Part shown: in pieces, positions 1-5,598 of the stretch
Layout of the letters: every line of letters starts with the position of its first letter
How positions within the stretch are numbered: position 1 is the first letter of the stretch
Assembly (NCBI GenBank): GCA_029934095.1
Contig: JAOZMV010000063.1
Span: 1-5,598, forward strand
Source: Desulfuromusa sp.
GTDB lineage: Bacteria > Desulfobacterota > Desulfuromonadia > Desulfuromonadales > Geopsychrobacteraceae
Length of the DNA stretch: 5,598 nucleotides
Reading direction: 5' to 3'
Program-made: the position numbers and the translations under genes
Notes under the pieces: generated by a model
Told to the model about the DNA's origin: nothing
The model's database searches: none
Seen by the model: the letters and a program-made list of their open reading frames with translations, nothing else

Positions 1-54
1 GATGGTGCCAATATTGACGTGCGGTTTTGTCCTCTCGTACTTTTCCTTGGACAT
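1..54 (-). CDS. tuf: Elongation factor Tu, N-terminal 18 codons (partial, runs off the window)
   Basis: Translating the minus strand from the ATG at 54-52 gives MSKEKYERTKPHVNIGTI, the characteristic EF-Tu N-terminus. The frame leaves the window just before the expected P-loop (GHVDHGKT), so no catalytic motif can be seen. EF-Tu is the cytoplasmic GTPase that delivers aminoacyl-tRNA to the ribosomal A site; the full protein is normally about 395 residues. The ATG is 21 bases after the fusA stop codon and is preceded by AGGAG at a 7-base spacing, which supports this start. The gap has no room for a separate promoter or terminator, so transcription is expected to come through fusA; a promoter inside fusA cannot be excluded. 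Many bacteria carry two tuf copies; this is the str-operon copy. Identity is nearly certain despite the short length, because both sequence and position agree. Confidence 0.95.
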   Translation of the reverse strand, partial: MSKEKYERTKPHVNIGTI

Positions 55-61
55 ATCTAAA

Positions 62-66
62 CTCCT
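62..66 (-). promoter_or_regulatory. Ribosome binding site of tuf
   Basis: The minus strand reads AGGAG here, seven bases before the tuf ATG. It lies inside the 21-base fusA-tuf gap, and it confirms the start of a gene for which only 18 codons are visible. Confidence 0.8.
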
Positions 67-75
67 ATCCTCGGT

Positions 76-2154
76 CTAACCATTGACCTTGGCGATAATT
101 TCTTCACTAATTGCTTTTGGCGCCTGATCGTAATGATCAAAAACCATAGAATATGTAGCACGACCCTGAGTTGCACTGCGTAAATCTGTCGCATAACCAA
201 ACATACTTGAAAGTGGCACGTGAGAATCAATAACCTGTGCGCCACCACGAGCCTCCATCCCCATAATGCGACCACGACGACTATTCAGATCGCCAATCAC
301 ATCACCCATATACTCATCTGGGACAACAACTTCAACAGACATAATTGGCTCTAGTAATACTGGACCAGCCTTCTTGGCACCATCCTTAAAGCCTATCGAT
401 CCTGCAATTTTAAAAGCCATCTCGTTGGAATCAACATCATGGTACGAACCGTCAAAGCAGGTGACCTTGATATCAACAATTGGGAATCCAGCCAATACAC
501 CGTTTGTAGCAGCTTCCTCCGCACCTTTGCCAACTGCAGGGATATACTCGCGAGGGATGACTCCCCCCTTGATTGAATCAATGAATTCAAAACCCTTACC
601 AGGCTCACCGGGCTCAAGTCTCAACCAGCAATCACCGTACTGTCCGCGACCACCAGACTGACGTACAAATTTCCCCTGAACTTCAACTGACTTGGTAATC
701 GACTCTCGATAAGCAACCTGGGGAGCGCCAACGTTACACTCAACCTTAAACTCACGCTTCATCCGGTCGACAATAATATCAAGGTGCAATTCACCCATTC
801 CAGACAGAATTGTTTGCCCCGTCTCATCGTCAGTTCTAACCCGCAGTGACGGATCCTCAGACAAAAGCTTACCAAGGGCAACCCCCATTTTTTCCTGGTC
901 TGCCTTAGTTTTTGGCTCAACAGAGAGGTGAATAACCGGCTCTGGAAAATCCATCGACTCAAGAAGGACTGGGTTTTGTAGGTCACAGAGGGTATCACCC
1001 GTCGTGGTATTCTTCAGGCCAACGGCAGCAGCGATATCTCCGGAATAGACCTGCTTGATCTCTTCGCGCTTATTAGCATGCATTTTCAACAGGCGACCAA
1101 AGCGTTCTTTTCTCTCCTTGGTCGAATTCAAAACTGTTGTTCCCGACTCAGCAACCCCAGAGTAAACACGGAAAAAGCTTAGCTGACCGACAAAAGGGTC
1201 GGTCATAATTTTAAATGCCAGCGCTGAAAATGGTGCGTCGTCGTCTGCGGGGCGCTCTAATTCTTCACCCGAATCGGGGTGAACACCCTTAATTGCTCCG
1301 ACATCGAGCGGTGAAGGCATGTAATCAATCACTGCATCCAGCAAGGTCTGCACGCCTTTATTCTTAAAGGCACTGCCACACAGAACCGGACAAAAAACGA
1401 TGTCTCGAGTTCCTTTGCGGATCGCGGCCTTAACCTCGTCGAGAGACAACTCCTCACCGCCTAAATATTTTTCCATCAAATCATCATCATGAGATGAAAT
1501 TTCTTCCAGCAAAGCTTCCCGAGCAATCTCGACTTCATCCATCATATCAGCTGGGATATCGACTATTTCATACTTGGCACCCATCGATTCGTCATCCCAG
1601 ACAACTGCCTGCATAGCAACCAGATCAACCAGGCCGCGGAAATCCTCTTCAGCACCAATAGGTAACTGGAGGGGCAGTGGGTTCGCGCCAAGACGATCAC
1701 GGATCATTTCAACGCCACGGGTAAAGTCGGCACCGGTTCGATCCATCTTATTTATAAAAGCAATCCGGGGAACACCATACTTGTCAGCTTGACGCCAGAC
1801 GGTTTCCGACTGGGGCTCAACACCACCAACTGAACAGAAAACGGCAATGGCGCCGTCCAGAACCTTTAGAGAACGCTCAACCTCAATAGTAAAATCGACA
1901 TGCCCGGGGGTATCAATTATATTGACACGGTGCTCTTTCCAAAAACAGGTTGTTGCAGCCGAAGTGATAGTGATACCACGCTCCTGCTCCTGTTCCATCC
2001 AATCCATAGTGGCAGCACCATCATGGACTTCACCAATCTTGTGCGAAACTCCCGTATAGTAAAGAATACGTTCCGTAGTCGTCGTTTTACCAGCATCAAT
2101 ATGGGCCATAATGCCAATATTGCGGGTTTTATCTAAAGCTACTTTACGAGCCAC
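76..2154 (-). CDS. fusA: Elongation factor G, translocation GTPase (GTG start)
   Basis: EF-G is the cytoplasmic GTPase that moves tRNA and mRNA through the ribosome after peptide bond formation and, with RRF, splits ribosomes for recycling. The 692-residue product has the full five-domain layout. The G domain (about 1-280) carries the P-loop AHIDAGKT at 17-24, the switch I segment RGITI at 59-63, DTPGH at 81-85 with the catalytic histidine H85, NKMD at 135-138 and GSA at 260-262. Domains II and III span about 290-480. Domain IV (about 482-605) has SGGRGQYGD at 500-508 and the tip motif YHDVDS, where H572 matches the E. coli translocation residue H583. Domain V closes the protein. Length is close to the family norm (E. 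coli 704). The start is a GTG at 2154-2152: it gives the conserved [14 protein letters not shown] terminus and has a strong Shine-Dalgarno; the next in-frame ATG (residue 16) would cut into the P-loop region. It lies 27 bases after rpsG and 21 before tuf. Some bacteria have an EF-G2 paralogue, but the str-operon position marks this as the main factor. Confidence 0.98.
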   Translation of the reverse strand: MARKVALDKTRNIGIMAHIDAGKTTTTERILYYTGVSHKIGEVHDGAATMDWMEQEQERGITITSAATTCFWKEHRVNIIDTPGHVDFTIEVERSLKVLDGAIAVFCSVGGVEPQSETVWRQADKYGVPRIAFINKMDRTGADFTRGVEMIRDRLGANPLPLQLPIGAEEDFRGLVDLVAMQAVVWDDESMGAKYEIVDIPADMMDEVEIAREALLEEISSHDDDLMEKYLGGEELSLDEVKAAIRKGTRDIVFCPVLCGSAFKNKGVQTLLDAVIDYMPSPLDVGAIKGVHPDSGEELERPADDDAPFSALAFKIMTDPFVGQLSFFRVYSGVAESGTTVLNSTKERKERFGRLLKMHANKREEIKQVYSGDIAAAVGLKNTTTGDTLCDLQNPVLLESMDFPEPVIHLSVEPKTKADQEKMGVALGKLLSEDPSLRVRTDDETGQTILSGMGELHLDIIVDRMKREFKVECNVGAPQVAYRESITKSVEVQGKFVRQSGGRGQYGDCWLRLEPGEPGKGFEFIDSIKGGVIPREYIPAVGKGAEEAATNGVLAGFPIVDIKVTCFDGSYHDVDSNEMAFKIAGSIGFKDGAKKAGPVLLEPIMSVEVVVPDEYMGDVIGDLNSRRGRIMGMEARGGAQVIDSHVPLSSMFGYATDLRSATQGRATYSMVFDHYDQAPKAISEEIIAKVNG

Positions 2155-2160
2155 AAAATA

Positions 2161-2165
2161 CTCCT
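2161..2165 (-). promoter_or_regulatory. Ribosome binding site of fusA (decides the GTG start)
   Basis: AGGAG on the minus strand, six bases before the GTG at 2154-2152. The spacing is ideal for that GTG and for no nearby ATG, so it fixes the fusA start. It lies in the 27-base gap after the rpsG stop codon. Confidence 0.8.
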
Positions 2166-2181
2166 GATCCTAACGACTAAA

Positions 2182-2652
2182 CTACCAACGGTAATGAGCA
2201 AAAGCTTTATTAGCTTCTGCCATACGGTGTGTGTCTTCGCGCTTCTTCACAGCCGCGCCCCGATTATTAAACGCATCCAAAAACTCACCAGCAAGGCGCT
2301 CACGCATAGTCTTCTCACTGCGCGCTTTAGCATGTATTGCAATCCAACGCATTGCCAGCGCAGTACGGCGTGATGGACTCACCTCTATTGGTACCTGGTA
2401 AGTTGATCCGCCGACACGACGGGACTTGACCTCAAGAACTGGTCGCACATTTTCCATAGCCGTCTTGAAGACCTCAAGTGGGTCATTACCAGAACGCTCA
2501 GCAACCAAATCAAATGCACCGTAAACAATTTGCTCAGCGGTACTCTTCTTTCCATCGACCATGACATTGTTAACAAACTTGGCAACCTGCAGATCCCCGA
2601 ACTTGGGGTCAGGCAAGATGATCCGCTTAGGGACCTCTCTTCTCCTTGGCAT
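2182..2652 (-). CDS. rpsG: 30S ribosomal protein S7
   Basis: S7 is a primary 16S rRNA binding protein that nucleates assembly of the 30S head and lies near the mRNA exit channel and the E site. The product is 156 residues, a standard family length. It begins [10 protein letters not shown], followed by the conserved stretch [17 protein letters not shown] (15-31) and GKKSTAE (34-40). The beta-hairpin arm lies at about 70-91 and includes [14 protein letters not shown] (75-88). The C-terminus ends [15 protein letters not shown]. The ATG at 2652-2650 is preceded by AGAGGA four bases upstream and a second purine block, TGAGGA, ten bases upstream, so the exact Shine-Dalgarno is ambiguous while the start is not. 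It is 36 bases after rpsL and 27 before fusA. In E. coli S7 represses its operon by binding the longer rpsL-rpsG gap; the gap here is short. Confidence 0.98.
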   Translation of the reverse strand: MPRRREVPKRIILPDPKFGDLQVAKFVNNVMVDGKKSTAEQIVYGAFDLVAERSGNDPLEVFKTAMENVRPVLEVKSRRVGGSTYQVPIEVSPSRRTALAMRWIAIHAKARSEKTMRERLAGEFLDAFNNRGAAVKKREDTHRMAEANKAFAHYRW

Positions 2653-2688
2653 AGCGTCCTCTTCCTCAAACTATATTAGTTACTTAAA

Positions 2689-3060
2689 TTACTTCGGGCG
2701 CTTAGCGCCGTATTTAGAGCGGCCCTGCTTACGATCCTTAACACCAGCAAGATCGAGAGTGCCACGCACAATATGATAACGGACACCAGGTAAATCTTTA
2801 ACCCGACCGCCACGAATCAAAACAACAGAGTGTTCCTGCAGATTGTGGCCGACCCCTGGAATATACGAAGTCACGACAATCCCGTTAGTCAAACGAACCC
2901 GAGCAACCTTCCGCAAAGCGGAATTAGGTTTTTTTGGAGTCGTGGTGTACACGCGAGTGCAAACTCCACGTCTCTGCGGGCATGATTTAAGCGCAGGGGC
3001 AGTCGATTTTACAATCTTCTTTTTACGCCCGTTGCGGATCAATTGGTTAATTGTTGGCAT
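2689..3060 (-). CDS. rpsL: 30S ribosomal protein S12
   Basis: S12 sits at the decoding centre of the 30S subunit, where it helps monitor codon-anticodon pairing; it is the classical streptomycin-response protein. The product is 123 residues, the normal length, and starts [15 protein letters not shown]. The signature [19 protein letters not shown] covers 39-57, followed by [20 protein letters not shown] (66-85) and [15 protein letters not shown] (86-100). K43 and K88, where substitutions cause streptomycin resistance in other bacteria, are both the ordinary lysines. D89, the aspartate methylthiolated by RimO in E. coli, is present; whether it is modified here cannot be told. The ATG at 3060-3058 has GGGAGA six bases upstream. 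It is the first gene of the str group, behind a likely promoter at about 3134-3160 and a leader of roughly 65 bases. Confidence 0.98.
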   Translation of the reverse strand: MPTINQLIRNGRKKKIVKSTAPALKSCPQRRGVCTRVYTTTPKKPNSALRKVARVRLTNGIVVTSYIPGVGHNLQEHSVVLIRGGRVKDLPGVRYHIVRGTLDLAGVKDRKQGRSKYGAKRPK

Positions 3061-3066
3061 CTAGAT

Positions 3067-3072
3067 TCTCCC
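3067..3072 (-). promoter_or_regulatory. Ribosome binding site of rpsL
   Basis: The minus strand reads GGGAGA here, six bases before the rpsL ATG. It favours rpsL over a short out-of-frame ATG at 3115-3113, which has no comparable site. Confidence 0.75.
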
Positions 3073-3133
3073 AAATCCTTTGCGTTATTCCAGCCATCAA
3101 GACTGATATTTCCATGGGGAAAAACCCGCTGAC

Positions 3134-3160
3134 ATTATCAATCGGCTGTGGCTTTGTCAA
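3134..3160 (-). promoter_or_regulatory. Probable sigma70-type promoter for rpsL-rpsG-fusA-tuf
   Basis: On the minus strand a perfect -35 hexamer TTGACA (3160-3155) is followed after 15 bases by GATAAT (3139-3134), which matches the -10 consensus at five of six positions. An alternative -10, TAATGT (3137-3132), has the ideal 17-base spacing but matches only three of six. Transcription would start near 3127, leaving an rpsL leader of roughly 65 bases. A promoter just before rpsL is known for the E. coli str operon. The 15-base spacing is short, which lowers confidence. This is a prediction from sequence alone. Confidence 0.6.
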
Positions 3161-3168
3161 GCTCTTTT

Positions 3169-3203
3169 CTCTTGCCAGCAAAATATTCTTTGTTGGTCAA
3201 GAG
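3169..3203 (-). other. Imperfect inverted repeat (RNA hairpin) between rpoC and rpsL
   Basis: In transcript sense the left arm CTCTTGACCAACA (3203-3191) pairs with the right arm TGCTGGCAAGAG (3180-3169) around a ten-base AT-rich loop (3190-3181). There are six perfect outer pairs (CTCTTG/CAAGAG), one bulged A, three more pairs, one A-C mismatch and two final pairs. The arm is followed by AAAAGAGC rather than a U run, so it does not look like an intrinsic terminator. It lies 28 bases after the rpoC stop and just upstream of the -35 element. It may be a processing or 3'-end stabilising structure for rpoC mRNA; the function is not shown. Confidence 0.5.
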
Positions 3204-3231
3204 GGCTCCTGTTTATGGAGTTTCAACCCCG

Positions 3232-5598
3232 TCAATCGGCCTCTGTCGATGTTTCAACTTCTGAATCATCTATCTCAATTGGTTCTTCTAACTTGATCTC
3301 TGGTTCTGGAATCATCAGCTCAGCAGAACGGTATTTAGCAACCCCGGTACCAGCTGGTATCAAGCGGCCCATAATAACGTTTTCTTTAAGTCCGCGCAGC
3401 GAGTCGGTCTTACCCTGGATTGAGGCCTGTGTCAGCACCTTGGTGGTTTCCTGGAAAGAGGCAGCTGAAATAAATGACTCAGTTGACAGAGAAGCCTTGG
3501 TAATCCCGAGCATAATCGGCTCACCGATTGCCGGTTCCCCACCTGCAGCCAGAATTTTATTGTTCTCCGCCTCAAAAACCCAACGATCAATCTGATCATC
3601 TATCAGGAAGTTAGTGTCTCCCACTTCCTTAATCTGTACTTTCCGCAGCATCTGTCGCACGATAGTTTCAATATGCTTATCGTTAATATTAACCCCCTGC
3701 AAACGGTAAACTTCTTGCACTTCATCGACCAGATACTTTGAAAGCTCTTTGCTACCAAGTACACGCAGAATATCGTGCGGGTTACTCGATCCATCAACCA
3801 ACTCTTCGCCGGCATGGATAAAGTCCCCCTCATGTACCGAAATATGCTTTCCTTTGGGGATTAGATATTCGCCTGGATCACCGATTCCAGGGGTGACAAC
3901 AATCTTACGCTTACCCTTGGAATCCTTACCGTAGGAAACGACCCCATCAATTTCAGAGATAACTGCAAGTTCCTTTGGTTTGCGTGCTTCAAACAGCTCA
4001 GCGACGCGTGGCAAGCCCCCGGTAATATCTTTGGTCTTGGTTGTTTCACGCGGAATTTTAGCAAGAATAGCACCAGCATGAAGTTCCATACCCTCTTCAA
4101 CAGAGATATTGGCGCCAACTGGCAACATATATCGAGCCTGGGTCCCATTTGGCAATTTGACAGCTTTGCCATCTTCCCCCTTCAGGGTGATCCGCGGTCT
4201 CTTATCGGCAGATTTAGCTTCTGTGACAACCTTACGTGAAAGGCCAGTGACTTCGTCAACCTGCTCTTGCATCGTCACCCCCTCAGCGATATCACCATAA
4301 TGGACAATACCACCAACTTCAGTGATAATTGGAACAGTATAGGGGTCCCATTCAGCCAGCATCTCACCACTCTTGACCGCACCACCCTCATGCTGAGTCA
4401 AGCGGGCACCATAAACAACCGCATAGCGTTCCCGCTCACGACCGGTATCATCAACCACAGCAATCTCACCTTTGCGATTCATGACTACCGGGAAACCGTC
4501 AACGTTATCAACTGTAGTCAGGTTGATGTATTTGAGCGAGCCATCGAAGCGTGCTTCAAGGGCAGTCTGTTCTGCCCGCCGTGAAGCGGTACCGCCAATA
4601 TGGAAAGTCCGCATGGTTAACTGAGTACCAGGTTCGCCAATTGACTGTGCAGCAATAACACCAACCGCCTCACCCAGATTAACCAGGTGACCGCGCGCCA
4701 GATCGCGACCATAACAATAAGCACAGATACCGCGCTTACTCTTACAGGTCAGAACCGAACGTATTTTAACTTTTTCGATTCCAGCATCTTCAATGACTGC
4801 AACCAGTGCTTCATCTATCAACTGGTTCGCTTCAACCAACAGCTTGTCGGTGACAGGGTCAATAATATCATCCAGCGCAACCCGGCCAAGAATTCGATCA
4901 CCGACACGCTCTATAACTTCCCCACCTTCAGTCAGGGATGAGACCTCGATCCCGTCGATCGTGTCACAATCCTGCTCGATAATGATGGCATCCTGCGCAA
5001 CATCGACCAGACGCCGGGTCAGATAACCGGAGTTTGCGGTTTTTAACGCAGTATCAGCCAGACCCTTACGAGCACCGTGAGTTGAAATAAAATACTGCAG
5101 AACCGTCAAGCCCTCACGGAAGTTAGCTGTAATCGGGGTCTCAATAATTGAGCCATCTGGCTTAGCCATCAGGCCACGCATTCCTGCTAACTGACGAATC
5201 TGCTGTGCACTTCCCCGAGCCCCGGAATCAGCCATCATGTGGATCGCATTAAATGATGAAACTTCGACCTCTTCACCATCCTCTGATTTTATTTTTTCAA
5301 TAGCAATATTGCCGAGCATTGTCCCTGCAATATCCTCAGTACACTTGGCCCAGATATCAATAACCTTGTTATAGCGCTCGCCATCAGTTATCAATCCCTC
5401 CGTATACTGCCGCTGAATATCTTTCACTTCATCCGCAGAAACCTTGATTCTTGCCTCTTTCGTCTCCGGGATAACCATATCATCAAGGCAGATTGAGACG
5501 CCGGCTAAACTCGAATAACGGAAACCTGTCTCCTTGATCTTATCTGCAAGAATAACTGTCTCCTTGTTGCCGGCAAAACGGAAGCTGATATCGATTAA
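3232..5598 (-). CDS. rpoC: DNA-directed RNA polymerase subunit beta', C-terminal 788 residues (partial)
   Basis: Beta' forms the clamp and much of the active centre of RNA polymerase. The frame is open to the window edge, so the gene begins outside; the ATG at 5478-5476 is internal, since conserved sequence ([16 protein letters not shown]) precedes it. The fragment corresponds to roughly E. coli residue 604 onward; the catalytic NADFDGD motif lies upstream and is not seen. In fragment numbering the bridge helix is at about 166-201 ([19 protein letters not shown]). The second zinc site is C211, C285, C292 and C295, with spacings identical to E. coli C814/C888/C895/C898. The trigger loop [16 protein letters not shown] is at 321-336, with M329, R330 and H333 matching E. 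coli M932, R933 and H936. An SI3-type insertion follows at about 342-522, then DITGGLPRV (524-532). The omega-contacting C-terminal motif [18 protein letters not shown] starts at 698. The last 26 residues are strongly acidic. rpoB is expected just upstream. The gene ends in TGA, 171 bases before rpsL, with no clear terminator. Confidence 0.98.
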   Translation of the reverse strand, partial: LIDISFRFAGNKETVILADKIKETGFRYSSLAGVSICLDDMVIPETKEARIKVSADEVKDIQRQYTEGLITDGERYNKVIDIWAKCTEDIAGTMLGNIAIEKIKSEDGEEVEVSSFNAIHMMADSGARGSAQQIRQLAGMRGLMAKPDGSIIETPITANFREGLTVLQYFISTHGARKGLADTALKTANSGYLTRRLVDVAQDAIIIEQDCDTIDGIEVSSLTEGGEVIERVGDRILGRVALDDIIDPVTDKLLVEANQLIDEALVAVIEDAGIEKVKIRSVLTCKSKRGICAYCYGRDLARGHLVNLGEAVGVIAAQSIGEPGTQLTMRTFHIGGTASRRAEQTALEARFDGSLKYINLTTVDNVDGFPVVMNRKGEIAVVDDTGRERERYAVVYGARLTQHEGGAVKSGEMLAEWDPYTVPIITEVGGIVHYGDIAEGVTMQEQVDEVTGLSRKVVTEAKSADKRPRITLKGEDGKAVKLPNGTQARYMLPVGANISVEEGMELHAGAILAKIPRETTKTKDITGGLPRVAELFEARKPKELAVISEIDGVVSYGKDSKGKRKIVVTPGIGDPGEYLIPKGKHISVHEGDFIHAGEELVDGSSNPHDILRVLGSKELSKYLVDEVQEVYRLQGVNINDKHIETIVRQMLRKVQIKEVGDTNFLIDDQIDRWVFEAENNKILAAGGEPAIGEPIMLGITKASLSTESFISAASFQETTKVLTQASIQGKTDSLRGLKENVIMGRLIPAGTGVAKYRSAELMIPEPEIKLEEPIEIDDSEVETSTEAD

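Noticed and set aside
266..661. Plus-strand open frame of 131 codons inside fusA, and similar frames within rpoC and rpsL.
   Set aside because: These are antisense shadows of strongly conserved genes; they have low-complexity Ser/Pro/Thr-rich translations and no family resemblance.
3047..3115. A 22-codon upstream reading frame on the minus strand (ATG at 3115-3113, stop TAA at 3049-3047) that overlaps the rpsL start out of frame.
   Set aside because: It would lie in the predicted rpsL leader and could be a leader peptide, but it has no recognisable Shine-Dalgarno and its amino acids show no attenuation-type run. A chance frame is the simpler explanation.
3109..3127. Two small, mutually exclusive stems in the rpsL leader (TTTCC/GGAAA and GGG/CCC) that could suggest a regulatory switch.
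   Set aside because: The stems are five and three pairs long, well within what chance gives in this sequence, with no further supporting structure.
3195..3200. A second TTGACC hexamer on the minus strand, considered as an additional -35 element.
   Set aside because: No acceptable -10 sequence occurs 15 to 19 bases downstream; the hexamer lies inside the left arm of the hairpin.
3206..3220. Short inverted repeat CTCC/GGAG with a seven-base loop just after rpoC, considered as a terminator.
   Set aside because: It has only four pairs and no following U run, so it does not qualify as an intrinsic terminator.
3051..3296. Plus-strand open frame of 81 codons crossing the rpoC-rpsL gap.
   Set aside because: It overlaps the ends of two certain genes on the other strand, contains the complement of the promoter and hairpin, and has no recognisable domain.
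4033..4575. The long segment between the RpoC trigger-loop motif and DITGGLPRV, considered as an unusual insertion.
   Set aside because: Its position and length match the SI3 insertion already known in E. coli and other Gram-negative RNA polymerases.
5476..5478. ATG as a possible start of a shorter rpoC-like gene.
   Set aside because: The same frame continues upstream to the window edge with conserved RpoC sequence, so this methionine is internal (the DDMVIP motif).

Overview
This window is a stretch of core bacterial transcription and translation genes, all on the minus strand. Reading in the direction of transcription (high to low coordinates), it holds the 3' part of rpoC (RNA polymerase beta'), then rpsL (S12), rpsG (S7), fusA (EF-G) and the first 18 codons of tuf (EF-Tu). 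This is the classical str operon placed directly behind rpoC. The plus strand carries no gene that I can support.

Organism: the proteins are clearly bacterial. RpoC has the large insertion in the trigger loop (SI3) seen in Proteobacteria and related Gram-negative phyla, and four zinc-binding cysteines with the same spacing as in Escherichia coli. The 692-residue EF-G, the 156-residue S7, the rpoC-rpsL-rpsG-fusA-tuf order and the roughly balanced base composition fit a deltaproteobacterial-type lineage (Desulfobacterota/Desulfuromonadota), though gammaproteobacteria can share this order. The taxon is an impression from sequence resemblance and was not searched.

Layout: 5598-3232 is rpoC, open at the window edge and covering about the C-terminal 57% of the protein. 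3231-3061 is a 171-base gap, the only sizeable non-coding stretch. It contains an imperfect hairpin, a sigma70-like promoter and the rpsL leader with its Shine-Dalgarno sequence. 3060-2689 is rpsL, 2652-2182 rpsG, 2154-76 fusA (GTG start), and 54-1 the start of tuf. The gaps between the str genes are 36, 27 and 21 bases, each with a purine-rich ribosome binding site and no visible terminator, so the four genes read as one transcript.

How the genes work together: RpoC is the clamp and active-site subunit of RNA polymerase. S12 is at the decoding centre of the 30S subunit, S7 nucleates the 30S head, EF-G drives translocation and EF-Tu delivers aminoacyl-tRNA. Co-transcription couples synthesis of these components to growth. 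The lack of an intrinsic terminator after rpoC, together with a promoter before rpsL, suggests that the str genes receive both read-through from rpoBC and their own transcription.

I found no undescribed system here. The points worth a second look are regulatory and modest: the promoter and hairpin in the rpoC-rpsL gap, and an rpsL-rpsG gap apparently too short for the S7 operator known from E. coli.
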